From NCBI RefSeq assembly GCF_019703835.1, contig NZ_AP023054.1, forward strand, positions 2,603,580 to 2,667,579: a DNA stretch of 64,000 bases, written 5' to 3'. Below are positions 45,779-53,239 of this stretch, piece after piece. A model generated the notes under the pieces. It was not told the DNA's origin. It did no database searches and saw only the letters and a program-made list of their open reading frames with translations. Numbering within the stretch: position 1 is the first letter of the stretch; every line of letters starts with the position of its first letter. Source of the stretch: Thaumasiovibrio subtropicus (GTDB taxonomy: Bacteria; Pseudomonadota; Gammaproteobacteria; Enterobacterales; Vibrionaceae). The translations under genes were made by a program, and so were the position numbers.

Positions 45779-46312
45779 ATGTTTGTCGCCCTTTATCGTT
45801 GGAGCCAGACCCGCCAACCTTGGCTTATCTTACTGTTGATCATCATCGCCTTAGAGTTGGCTGCCATGTACTTCCAGCATGTCATGATGCTCGCCCCCTG
45901 TGTCATGTGTATTTACGAACGTGTCGCCATGGTGGGCATGGGCTTAGGTGCGGCAATCGGTTTAATCGCCCCGAAGAATCCGATAGTGCGTTGGCTTGGT
46001 CTCGGTGTCTGGGGATACAGTTCAGTACGCAGTTGGCAGCTAGCCAATGAACATGTCGGCTATCAATTTCCTGACCCCAATGACCTGTTTGGCGCTCAAT
46101 GCGATATTTTCGTCAATTTCCCTGACTGGGCACCGCTTAATGAATGGGTTCCGTGGTTCTTTGAAGCCACAGGGGATTGCAGCAAGATCGTTTGGCAATT
46201 TATGGATCTATCGATGCCGCAATGGTTGGAGATTATCAGTGCCCTTAACATCGGCGCGTTTGCAATTATTGTCTTGAGTCAGATCATTGGCATGGTGAAG
46301 CATCGCGGATAA
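45779..46312 (+). CDS. dsbB: Disulfide bond formation protein DsbB
   Basis: A 177-residue inner-membrane quinone reductase with four helices. The first redox pair is Cys41/Cys44 in APCVMCIYERV; the second is Cys108 (GAQCDIF) and Cys134 (GDCSKIVWQF) in the periplasmic loop. Arg48 of CIYERV is the conserved quinone-side arginine. DsbB reoxidises DsbA and passes electrons to quinone. It follows nhaB at a distance of 213 bases and ends with a good terminator. Confidence 0.96.
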   Translation: MFVALYRWSQTRQPWLILLLIIIALELAAMYFQHVMMLAPCVMCIYERVAMVGMGLGAAIGLIAPKNPIVRWLGLGVWGYSSVRSWQLANEHVGYQFPDPNDLFGAQCDIFVNFPDWAPLNEWVPWFFEATGDCSKIVWQFMDLSMPQWLEIISALNIGAFAIIVLSQIIGMVKHRG

Positions 46313-46330
46313 CCTGCACCCTATCTACAT

Positions 46331-46360
46331 AAAAACGCCCACATTCTCGTGGGCGTTTTT
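46331..46360. terminator. Terminator after dsbB
   Basis: AAAAACGCCCAC pairs with GTGGGCGTTTTT around a 6-base loop; symmetric enough to work for both converging transcripts. Confidence 0.92.
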
Positions 46361-46378
46361 AGTGATAAGTTAACGCAA

Positions 46379-46450
46379 TATACACAAGTAGCCGCAAGAT
46401 GCTTGTTCAGCGAGAGTTTATAGATTTGTCAGCAAGGCATGGCTTAAAGC
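46379..46450 (-). repeat. Solo end of the dispersed repeat family, reverse orientation, touching the mutT stop
   Basis: TACACAAGTAGCCGCAAGAT followed by GCTTGTTCAGCGAGA and AGCAAGGCATGGCTT corresponds, in reverse complement, to the right end of the element at 47529-47792 (TTCTCGCTGAACAAGCATCT). The opposite end is absent. The stop codon of mutT (46444-46446) lies within it. Confidence 0.65.
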
Positions 46451-46824
46451 AATGCTTCGATCAAGGGGATGTCCGCCACACACAACGATTGCAATAACGC
46501 CTCCTGAGGCGATAGCCATTGTTGCGCTTGATGGTCATGCAAGCAAATGTTGCCACTCTTCCACGTCACATGATAAGCAAGCAGCCTAACCCGCTTATCG
46601 GTGTATTGCATCACGGTTTCTCCGACAAAACCTTCAACGTCCACGCTGATGCCCAATTCTTCTTCAAGCTCTCGAGTCAACGCCGCAGCATCGGTTTCCC
46701 CCGATTCCACTTTCCCTCCAGGCAGTTCCCAAAGGTTTGCCTGACTTGCCTCAGCGGCTCTTTGCGCGAGAAACAGTTTATCATTAGCCCAGATCACCCC
46801 AGCGACCACACGGATTTCTTTCAT
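46444..46824 (-). CDS. mutT: 8-oxo-dGTP diphosphatase MutT, Nudix hydrolase
   Basis: A 126-residue Nudix protein. The Nudix box runs from Gly37 through Glu43 to Arg51-Glu52 and GluGlu-Leu-Gly58, following the GX5EX7REUXEEXGU pattern. It cleaves 8-oxo-dGTP and prevents A-to-C transversions; size and box suit MutT, although other (d)NTP pyrophosphohydrolases are similar. I chose the ATG at 46824 because it overlaps the TGA of the upstream SEC-C gene (ATGA); the longer frame to 46839 has no site. In E. coli mutT follows secA, so this placement is different, and the partner has a SEC-C motif. The 3' end runs into a repeat copy. Confidence 0.88.
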   Translation of the reverse strand: MKEIRVVAGVIWANDKLFLAQRAAEASQANLWELPGGKVESGETDAAALTRELEEELGISVDVEGFVGETVMQYTDKRVRLLAYHVTWKSGNICLHDHQAQQWLSPQEALLQSLCVADIPLIEALL

Positions 46825-47447
46825 CAAGCCCCACAACACTGTTTAAATTTTTTACCGCTATCACAGGGGCAGCGGTCATTCCGTCCCACCGCTTTGTATG
46901 GGTTTACCGCCTGTGCTCGATGGCCTTGATAGACTTCAGCGGCAGCCATCACCAGTTCAGGGATCAACAGCGGTAAGGCAGCAATACACTGAGCAACATC
47001 TGGCAACGGATTCATGCCAGCCGCATCCATCTGATCGAGCGTCCCACGCTCATCAACAACGAGGTAAAGGCCTAAATGCACGTTACCAATAACCGCTTGT
47101 GTCGCCGCTGAAATAGATTCAGCTTGCCATGCGGCTTCTATGAGTGGCCAAACGATCAGAAAACCCGTTGCTAAGTCAAGACACGCTTGTTCGTTACTCG
47201 CAGGCCATTGATAATCGCCCCCCTGAATCTGCTGAAACTGAGATTGAAAGTGTTGGCTGATGATCTCAATATCCGCTTTTTCAATGGTTAGCGCCGTATC
47301 GTCGCCTTGGGTTGCCTGCCACAAAGGGGCTAACCAAGCCTCCGGAGGACAAGGCTTTGGATGACAGTTTGCCGCCAAACACGCACCTTCCAACATGGCA
47401 GGGGTCACTTCTGACCATTGTTCGGATAATACATCGCTGTTAATCAT
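46824..47447 (-). CDS. UPF0149 (YecA/YgfB-like) protein with C-terminal SEC-C zinc motif
   Basis: A 207-residue protein. The N-terminal part fits the helical UPF0149 family (MLEGACLAANCHPKPCPPEAWL, GFLIVWPLIEAAWQAE). The C-terminus is the metal-binding SEC-C motif RNDRCPCDSGKKFKQCCGA, with CxC and CC ligands, as in SecA. The role is unknown; relatives such as E. coli YecA bind ribosomes or SecA-like surfaces through this motif. The ATG at 47447 is favoured over the longer frame to 47507, although the ribosome site (AAAGA) is weak. Translationally coupled to mutT. Confidence 0.85.
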   Translation of the reverse strand: MINSDVLSEQWSEVTPAMLEGACLAANCHPKPCPPEAWLAPLWQATQGDDTALTIEKADIEIISQHFQSQFQQIQGGDYQWPASNEQACLDLATGFLIVWPLIEAAWQAESISAATQAVIGNVHLGLYLVVDERGTLDQMDAAGMNPLPDVAQCIAALPLLIPELVMAAAEVYQGHRAQAVNPYKAVGRNDRCPCDSGKKFKQCCGA

Positions 47448-47822
47448 GATTTGTTCTTTACTCTTATTCAGACAGCGCAAGTGTAATCGAAAAAAAGCAG
47501 CGTTCACAGGAGGGCAATGTTAACCTCTATACTCAAACCGCCTCAAAATGCAGGATTCAGAAGCTGACTAGCGCTTCGAGTTCAAGGCAAAAGTGCGAAG
47601 GAATGGCTTTCCCTTTCTAGCACCTTTAACGCAGAAATCGAGGCGCTAGTCGCTTCCCGAAGGGCGAGTTTTCTAGGCTCACCACCTTTGTTACTACTTT
47701 TTGATTTAGCCCACTAAACCTTCAAAGCAGTGCCTCGCTGGTAAACCTAGAAATTCTCGCTGAACAAGCATCTTGAGGCGGTTTGAGTATATTCAAGTTG
47801 TTGATAATAAGGACATCATTAA
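47448..47822. other. Gap between the SEC-C gene start and the YraR-like gene
   Basis: Mostly filled by the full-length repeat element at 47529-47792. The short flanks must contain both divergent promoters; the right promoter is confined to the 30 bases beyond the element or lies inside it. Confidence 0.65.
47529..47792 (+). repeat. Full-length dispersed palindromic element, 264 bp, perfect 19-bp terminal inverted repeats
   Basis: It begins TATACTCAAACCGCCTCAA and ends with the exact reverse complement (47774-47792); the match extends to 24 bp with one mismatch. The inside contains a 90-bp module (47589-47678) that is absent from the copy at 43621-43794, between TTCAAGG and TTCTAGG. No coding frame of note. 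It behaves like a non-autonomous mobile or REP/MITE-type unit. Confidence 0.8.
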
Positions 47823-48485
47823 ATGACCATGCATCACGTTATCATCGCCGGCGCCAGTGGCTTGGTGGGTCAAAGCATGCTGCATCATCTACTACAACAA
47901 GAAGATATCGCCACTATCTATAGCCTTGGCCGGCGATCGCTTCACCTGCCACACACTCAACTGGTTGAATTTATTCATCCTCAACTTGCAATCACCGCAT
48001 GGGATGACAACCATATCGCGCCCGATACGGGCTTCATTTGTCTTGGTACCACACTGAGAGAAGCGGGAAGCAAAGCAGCCTTAAAGGCAGTCGATGTGGA
48101 TTTAGTCATTGAGGTTGCCAAGCAAATGCACTATCTCGGTGTGAAACGTTTAGGGGTCGTCTCTAGCCACGGCGCGTCTTCTCGGCACGTTAGCCACTAC
48201 CTGCGTTGCAAAGGCAAAATGGAAGAGGTCCTCTCGTCTCTTGGATTCGAACATCTCTGTTTTGTGCGCCCCGGGCCACTTCGAGGTGAACGTGATCAAC
48301 CTCGTGCTGATGAAGCCTTAGTCGATAAAGTGACACAACTCGCTAAACCACTGCTTAAAGGCCCCCTAAAGGCCTTCGAGCCTATTGATGCTGATGATGT
48401 CGCTATCGCGTTGTTTAACCGCACGTTTGAACCTAAAAAAGGCGTCTCCGTTATCTCTGCGACCACGCTTCACGCCCAGAAGTAG
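47823..48485 (+). CDS. NAD(P)-binding atypical SDR, YraR/HTATIP2-like
   Basis: A 220-residue Rossmann-fold protein starting MHHVIIAGASGLVGQSMLHHL, with the GxxGxxG nucleotide motif at residues 10-16. GFICLGTTLREAGSKAALKAVDVD and SSHGASSR are typical of the YraR/HTATIP2-like atypical short-chain dehydrogenases. A C-terminal FVRPGPLRGER motif is also shared by the family. Function is unknown; it might reduce a quinone or sugar-like substrate. Its promoter is adjacent to, or inside, the repeat element. Confidence 0.85.
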   Translation: MTMHHVIIAGASGLVGQSMLHHLLQQEDIATIYSLGRRSLHLPHTQLVEFIHPQLAITAWDDNHIAPDTGFICLGTTLREAGSKAALKAVDVDLVIEVAKQMHYLGVKRLGVVSSHGASSRHVSHYLRCKGKMEEVLSSLGFEHLCFVRPGPLRGERDQPRADEALVDKVTQLAKPLLKGPLKAFEPIDADDVAIALFNRTFEPKKGVSVISATTLHAQK

Positions 48486-48549
48486 ATGACAAACCCCAAC
48501 ACCCTCTCTACAATCGCGGCCTGATAGAGTTAGATTCATAGAGTAATTC

Positions 48550-49509
48550 ATGACTGAAAAACGTGGCCGCATTATCTTAGGGCCGATGGAAGGCGTCCTA
48601 GACGCACTGATGCGAGAGATGCTCACTGAGATCAATGATTATGATCTTTGCGTTACCGAGTTTGTCCGTGTTGTCGATCGACGACTCCCAGAAAGCGTTT
48701 TCTTCCGTCTTTGTCCTGAACTTGAACACGGTGGCGTTACCCCTTCAGGCACTCCCGTCCGCGTACAACTGCTTGGCCAAGACGAAAACTGGCTCGCCGA
48801 GAACGCAGTACGCGCGATCGATCTTGGCTCGCCGGGTGTTGATATTAACTTTGGCTGCCCGGCGAAGACCGTCAATCGTAACCGTGGTGGGGCGACCTTA
48901 TTGAAGGACCCAGAGCAGATCTATCGTATTGTTAAAGCGAGTAAAGAGGCTATTGATCAGCGAGCGCCATTGTCTGCAAAAGTACGTTTAGGTTGGGATA
49001 ACCCAAGCCAGTGTGACGAAGTCGTTGACGCGGTTTATCAAGCCGGGGCAAATGAACTCACGATTCATGCCCGAACCAAAGAAGATGGTTACAAGGCGGA
49101 AGCCATAAAGTGGCACTACATCGATGAAATGCGTCAAAAGTACAAGATACCGCTCATCGCCAATGGCGAGATCTGGGATTACGCGTCTGCCGAAGCCTGT
49201 CGAGATACGACCGGGTGTGAGGATGTGATGGTTTGCCGTGGTGCGCTTAACTTACCCAATTTGGGTAATGTTGCACAATACAACACCCCCCCTATGCCGT
49301 GGTCAGAAGTGATTCAACTACTGCTGCGATACAGTCAATTTGAGATTGAAGGGATTAAAGCGGCCTATTATCCAAACCGGATTAAGCAATGGTTTAGCTA
49401 TTTGCGCCACCAATATCCACAAGCTAAAGTCCTCTTTGGTGATATTCGCACGCTCAAGAAGATTGAAGACATTATTCCTGTACTTCGGGCGGCAGCAGAA
49501 CGCGCGTAA
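48550..49509 (+). CDS. dusC: tRNA-dihydrouridine(16) synthase
   Basis: A 319-residue FMN enzyme of the Dus family, best matched to DusC (E. coli 315) through MEGVLDALMREMLTEINDYD, TEFVRVVDRRLPESVFFR and NRIKQWFSYL. Catalytic Cys103 sits in NFGCPAKTVNR. It reduces U16 of tRNA to dihydrouridine. A single gene with good termination downstream. Confidence 0.95.
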   Translation: MTEKRGRIILGPMEGVLDALMREMLTEINDYDLCVTEFVRVVDRRLPESVFFRLCPELEHGGVTPSGTPVRVQLLGQDENWLAENAVRAIDLGSPGVDINFGCPAKTVNRNRGGATLLKDPEQIYRIVKASKEAIDQRAPLSAKVRLGWDNPSQCDEVVDAVYQAGANELTIHARTKEDGYKAEAIKWHYIDEMRQKYKIPLIANGEIWDYASAEACRDTTGCEDVMVCRGALNLPNLGNVAQYNTPPMPWSEVIQLLLRYSQFEIEGIKAAYYPNRIKQWFSYLRHQYPQAKVLFGDIRTLKKIEDIIPVLRAAAERA

Positions 49510-49547
49510 GTCGCTGTACTAAAGAGAATGTCATGCAACTTAAAACG

Positions 49548-49579
49548 AAAAAGCGCAGCTGACATAGGCTGCGCTTTTT
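49548..49579. terminator. Bidirectional terminator between dusC and ycgN
   Basis: AAAAAGCGCAGC pairs with GCTGCGCTTTTT around an 8-base loop between converging genes. Confidence 0.92.
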
Positions 49580-49597
49580 AATGCACGCTAAGTAACC

Positions 49598-50053
49598 TTA
49601 GGACTGACGGTCGACTTCGACATCATCCGGTAAGTTCAAAATATGATCTGACCAATCGATCACATCAATCTCATACACGACCTTGCCTCGCACAGACTCG
49701 CCTGCTTTGTGCATGGCTGACTTTGAACCCGTGATCAAGGGGTGCCATTCAGGTAACGGTTTCTCTTCTGCCAGTAAACGGTATGAACACGTCTCCGGCA
49801 GCCAGATAAACTCATCAATCTTGTCACGGGTGAGTTTCAAGCACTCTTCACCCGACTCGAATCGGTTGGGATAATCTTTACAAGAACAAGTTTTGTCATT
49901 GAGCAAGCTGCAAGCGACATTGGTAAAGTAAATCTCATCCGTGTCTTCATCCATCAGCTTGTGCAGACAACACTTTCCGCAACCATCACAGAGGGATTCC
50001 CACTCTTCGTCACTCATTTGAGTCAGATCTTTTGTTTCCCAAAATGCCGACAT
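49598..50053 (-). CDS. ycgN: YcgN, UPF0260 cysteine-cluster protein
   Basis: A 151-residue protein (E. coli YcgN 153). Cysteines are grouped as [34 protein letters not shown] and PETCSYRLL, suggesting a zinc or Fe-S site. Conserved [15 protein letters not shown] and the later [10 protein letters not shown] fit the family. Function is unknown. The ATG at 50053 has AGAGGTGAT before it; the longer frame to 50167 is not supported by the family. Divergent from the ykgJ-like gene, another cysteine-cluster protein. Confidence 0.93.
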   Translation of the reverse strand: MSAFWETKDLTQMSDEEWESLCDGCGKCCLHKLMDEDTDEIYFTNVACSLLNDKTCSCKDYPNRFESGEECLKLTRDKIDEFIWLPETCSYRLLAEEKPLPEWHPLITGSKSAMHKAGESVRGKVVYEIDVIDWSDHILNLPDDVEVDRQS

Positions 50054-50230
50054 CGTTATCACCTCTGCGCCTCGCCCCCACTCAAACGCCATGAGCGAGT
50101 ACCTATGCCTGTAAAAAGAGGCGGTTTTATAGCGTTTAGCGCAACAAAGTGCAAGTACCGCGGTCAATTTCGCTTCAATTTACCTGTTTAGTCTAGTATC
50201 CTTCGCTGCCTTTTGTCAGTGGAGTTGAAA

Positions 50231-50494
50231 ATGAGCCAGCAAACAATTGCGTGCCGCTTGGGCTGTGGGGCCTGTTGTATCGCACCCAGCATTTCTTCGC
50301 CGATTCCAGGCATGCCAAAAGGAAAACCCGCCAATACTCGCTGTATACAACTCAATGAAGAGAACTTGTGTAAACTGTTTGGAAAAGCAGAAAGGCCTAA
50401 AGTGTGTGCCGACTTTAAGCCTTGTCCTGATATTTGTGGTGGGACGAATCAGTTTGCGCTCGAAACACTGCTCGAGCTGGAGATGTTGACTTAG
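50231..50494 (+). CDS. ykgJ: YkgJ family cysteine-cluster protein
   Basis: An 87-residue protein with [19 protein letters not shown], the signature CxxCC-type cluster plus the [13 protein letters not shown] block found in E. coli YkgJ (109 residues), and later CKLFG, VCADF and CPDIC. Eight cysteines in all suggest zinc or Fe-S binding. Function is unknown. The ATG at 50231 follows GGAG. It overlaps the stop of the converging TIGR02647-type gene by three bases. Confidence 0.88.
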   Translation: MSQQTIACRLGCGACCIAPSISSPIPGMPKGKPANTRCIQLNEENLCKLFGKAERPKVCADFKPCPDICGGTNQFALETLLELEMLT

Positions 50495-50736
50495 CCGCGA
50501 TAGTCGCCGGTCAAAATGCGCAGTACCGATTTGGCATGTTCTACCGCTTCATGGCCTGTTGAGGTCAGATAACCGCCATCAGCCGCAGATATCAGCCCCT
50601 TTTCGAATAATCGCTTCGCCGCATCAACCATAGAGGTCTCAGCATTGCTGTGCACTTTGATCCCTTCTCTGTCTGAATGCATTGGGAAAAGCACTAATAG
50701 ATTCATCTCTGCAACTAAATCATCGTTGTATTGCAT
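50491..50736 (-). CDS. TIGR02647-type small protein
   Basis: An 81-residue protein with the family pattern [20 protein letters not shown], then [28 protein letters not shown] and a C-terminal [11 protein letters not shown]. It looks like a small winged-helix-like module, as suggested for this family; no function is known. Its stop overlaps the ykgJ stop tail to tail. Upstream lies a 200-base gap with no feature I can name. Confidence 0.75.
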   Translation of the reverse strand: MQYNDDLVAEMNLLVLFPMHSDREGIKVHSNAETSMVDAAKRLFEKGLISAADGGYLTSTGHEAVEHAKSVLRILTGDYRG

Positions 50737-50935
50737 ATTCGCTACCTTTATTCACTATGTCACTTCATTCTACTGATTTACCAAACAAAAAAAGCGTGTG
50801 AGCTCATAGTAATGAAGATTCCATACCTGCCATTTCAGCCTACTTCACGATAGGCCGTTGGGCATCTGCTCATCGACGTACAACACGCAGTCCGCAGCCC
50901 CTTTCATCCTAGTCACTGTTTGCGATCTCCCTGCA

Positions 50936-52090
50936 TCACTGAACATAGACCAATCTTTCGGGTTTAGCTGGAATCAATCTTGCCAAGACTAATGAACCAC
51001 ATGCGAAAACAACACCAACCCAGAACACGGCAGCATGACTTTGTAGCCAAACAAAGCCCAGCAACACCGGAATCACCACTGCTGCAATATGATTAATAGT
51101 AAAGCTTACCCCGGCAGTCGACGCGATATCTTTGGGGTCGGCTATCTTCTGAAAGTACGTTTTAATCGCTATCGCCATGGCGAAAAACAGGTGATCTATC
51201 ACATAAAGCGCTGCGGCCATTTCTGCGGTTTCAACCATGGCGTACCCAGCAAAAACAGCAATTAAGCCAACGTACTCAACGGTTAACGCCGTGCGCTCTC
51301 CAACGCGACCAATCCAGCGGCCAATGCTGCCCGCAAACAACATATTGAAGGCATAATTAACGATAAACAACAGACTGATTTGCCCAACGCTATAGCCAAA
51401 CTTTTCAACCATCATAAAGCCAGCAAAGACGACAAATATTTGCCTTCGCGCACCGCTCAGCATCGTCAGGGCATAGAACAACCAGTACTCTTTTCTCACC
51501 ACCAAAGACTTGCGCTGTTCATGCTCTTGCTTAAAAACGGGAAACGCCATCCAAGCAAGAACAACAATCACCAATCCGACCAATCCAAAGGTCATATAAA
51601 CCGTGTTGTAGCTAACACCTAGCTGGTCCATCAACAACCAAACCAAGCTATAGGCGAGTAAGCTGCCGAGTCCTTTCACCGCTAGGGCTCGGCCCATAAA
51701 GTGAGCGGACTTATCTTTGTCTATCCACTGCAATGTCAGAGATTGATTAACGGTTTCAAAGTAATGGAATCCAATCGACATCACCATGGTGGTGGCATAC
51801 AAACCCCAAACAGAAGGAAACCAACCAGTGATCGTGATGCCAATACACATCACTGCCAGAAAGACATACGCGAATACTTGCTCGCGAATAAAGAGAAGGA
51901 GATAAATGGCCGTAAAGGCAAGAAAACCCGGCACTTCACGGAGGCTTTGTAATATACCGATTTCTCGTCCTGAAAAATCGGCCATTTCAATCACAAAATT
52001 ATTGAGTAAGACGTTCCACACCGCGAAGGTTAATGACATCACGAATGCCATCAGCAAGAGCAGAACATCAGGACGACGAAAAGTTGCCAA
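50936..52090 (-). CDS. Major facilitator superfamily transporter
   Basis: A 384-residue protein with about twelve membrane helices in two halves and a short central loop (FPVFKQEHEQRKSLVVRKEY). It begins MATFRRPDVLLLLMAFVMSL. Acidic and aromatic residues in TVNQSLTLQWIDKDKSAHFM and the following MGRALAVKGLGSLLAYSLVW recall set/sugar-efflux or drug-efflux MFS groups, but the substrate cannot be read. It is monocistronic, running away from the MerR gene, from which 165 bases separate it. Confidence 0.85.
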   Translation of the reverse strand: MATFRRPDVLLLLMAFVMSLTFAVWNVLLNNFVIEMADFSGREIGILQSLREVPGFLAFTAIYLLLFIREQVFAYVFLAVMCIGITITGWFPSVWGLYATTMVMSIGFHYFETVNQSLTLQWIDKDKSAHFMGRALAVKGLGSLLAYSLVWLLMDQLGVSYNTVYMTFGLVGLVIVVLAWMAFPVFKQEHEQRKSLVVRKEYWLFYALTMLSGARRQIFVVFAGFMMVEKFGYSVGQISLLFIVNYAFNMLFAGSIGRWIGRVGERTALTVEYVGLIAVFAGYAMVETAEMAAALYVIDHLFFAMAIAIKTYFQKIADPKDIASTAGVSFTINHIAAVVIPVLLGFVWLQSHAAVFWVGVVFACGSLVLARLIPAKPERLVYVQ

Positions 52091-52254
52091 AGGATCACCT
52101 AGTGCTAAGTCGATTTAACTTCAGCCTAACATAGAGATTCCCTCAACGTCTGCAAACTTATCGCGAGCATATCAACGCACTTTCAACACCAAGCGCCAAC
52201 ACAAAACGTCAGCCCGCAGCACCATCCTTGCCATTTCAAAGGACTGGGTATCAC

Positions 52255-53073
52255 TCAGGCGATCGCTTTCCGGGCAACAGGCACTTGCAGTTCCGTTAAA
52301 AACTCCGTTGGATCGTCTGTCTGGTGATTATCAAGCTTATACAATTCAACGGCTGGGCCGATAATCTGCAAGTGTTGTGCGTCACAATATGCCAACACCT
52401 CTTGGTACTTTAGGGCAATCTCCGCGTGATCGTCATGCCCCCAAAAGTGCAAACAAAGGTGATCGCCGCCTTGCAGTACTTTGTCGCCTTCATCATCGAG
52501 AATAAACGTCATCCGATAAATGAAAAACTCACCTTGGGTAAAGTCAGTCATTGGGATCACCGCCCCCGCTCGTCCGGTGCCCGCAGCGGTCAACTCTCCA
52601 CCGAACTTATCGACTTCGATCTCTTTATGCAGTCGGTCTATGTCCCAAAAACTGGTGACTTTCTCCTCTATCCCCCATGCTCTGCGTTCTGGAAGCGTTT
52701 TGATCTCCATATTGATCTCATTGCGCGTCGACAATGTTTTCAAGATGTACTGTTGAGACTGCATTAACTGCTTCTCTATCTTGGCAAGCGCCTCTCGCTT
52801 CTTTGCGATTGCATCGAGCTGAAACTCGATCAAATCGACGTTTTTCTCTAGCGTTCTATTGGTAAGGTAACGTTGAATTTCAGGCAAGCCAATATCCAAC
52901 TGGCGCAAAGAACGTATCGTGTTGAGCTTCCAGATTTGTCGATTGGAGTAGTAACGATAGCCATTATCCTTCACATACTCCGGTTCAAGCAGGCCCAATT
53001 TTTCGTAGTGACGTAACGAGTCGACACTAATCCCATAGAGCTTGCTTATCTCACCAATGCGATACAGTTTCAT
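52255..53073 (-). CDS. MerR-family regulator with C-terminal effector-binding domain
   Basis: A 272-residue protein. The N-terminal MerR helix-turn-helix (YRIGEISKLYGISVDSLRHYEKLGLLEPEY and YRYYSNRQIWKLNTIRSLRQ) leads to a dimerisation helix (about 75-115) and a C-terminal region (130-272) like the GyrI/effector-binding domains of BltR/BmrR-type regulators. These sense drugs or other small ligands and twist 19-bp-spaced promoters. It is divergent from a MATE gene whose promoter shows exactly that geometry (53168-53198), so it most likely activates that gene. Confidence 0.88.
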   Translation of the reverse strand: MKLYRIGEISKLYGISVDSLRHYEKLGLLEPEYVKDNGYRYYSNRQIWKLNTIRSLRQLDIGLPEIQRYLTNRTLEKNVDLIEFQLDAIAKKREALAKIEKQLMQSQQYILKTLSTRNEINMEIKTLPERRAWGIEEKVTSFWDIDRLHKEIEVDKFGGELTAAGTGRAGAVIPMTDFTQGEFFIYRMTFILDDEGDKVLQGGDHLCLHFWGHDDHAEIALKYQEVLAYCDAQHLQIIGPAVELYKLDNHQTDDPTEFLTELQVPVARKAIA

Positions 53074-53167
53074 CCATTATTCCCCGTACAATAACGTGTC
53101 ATCTTTTTCTAGAATGCCCCAAGAAAAGTGATTTAAAAACCCTCCACAAAATATATTTTCCCACCCA

Positions 53168-53198
53168 TTGACTCTCGCACTATTCGAGACTTTATGAT
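53168..53198 (+). promoter_or_regulatory. MerR-type promoter of the MATE gene, 19-bp spacer with operator dyad
   Basis: A -35 TTGACT (53168-53173) and -10 TATGAT (53193-53198) are separated by 19 bp, the over-long spacing typical of MerR-controlled promoters. The spacer holds a dyad ACTCTCG-N7-CGAGACT (one mismatch). The MATE start is 42 bases downstream. Confidence 0.8.
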
Positions 53199-53239
53199 GA
53201 TTTCATTACGCAATTAATCACAGTTTAGGAAACAAAAAA

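Noticed and set aside
45592..45780. 62-codon minus-strand frame between nhaB and dsbB
   Set aside because: No family pattern and no ribosome site; it overlaps the dsbB start region.
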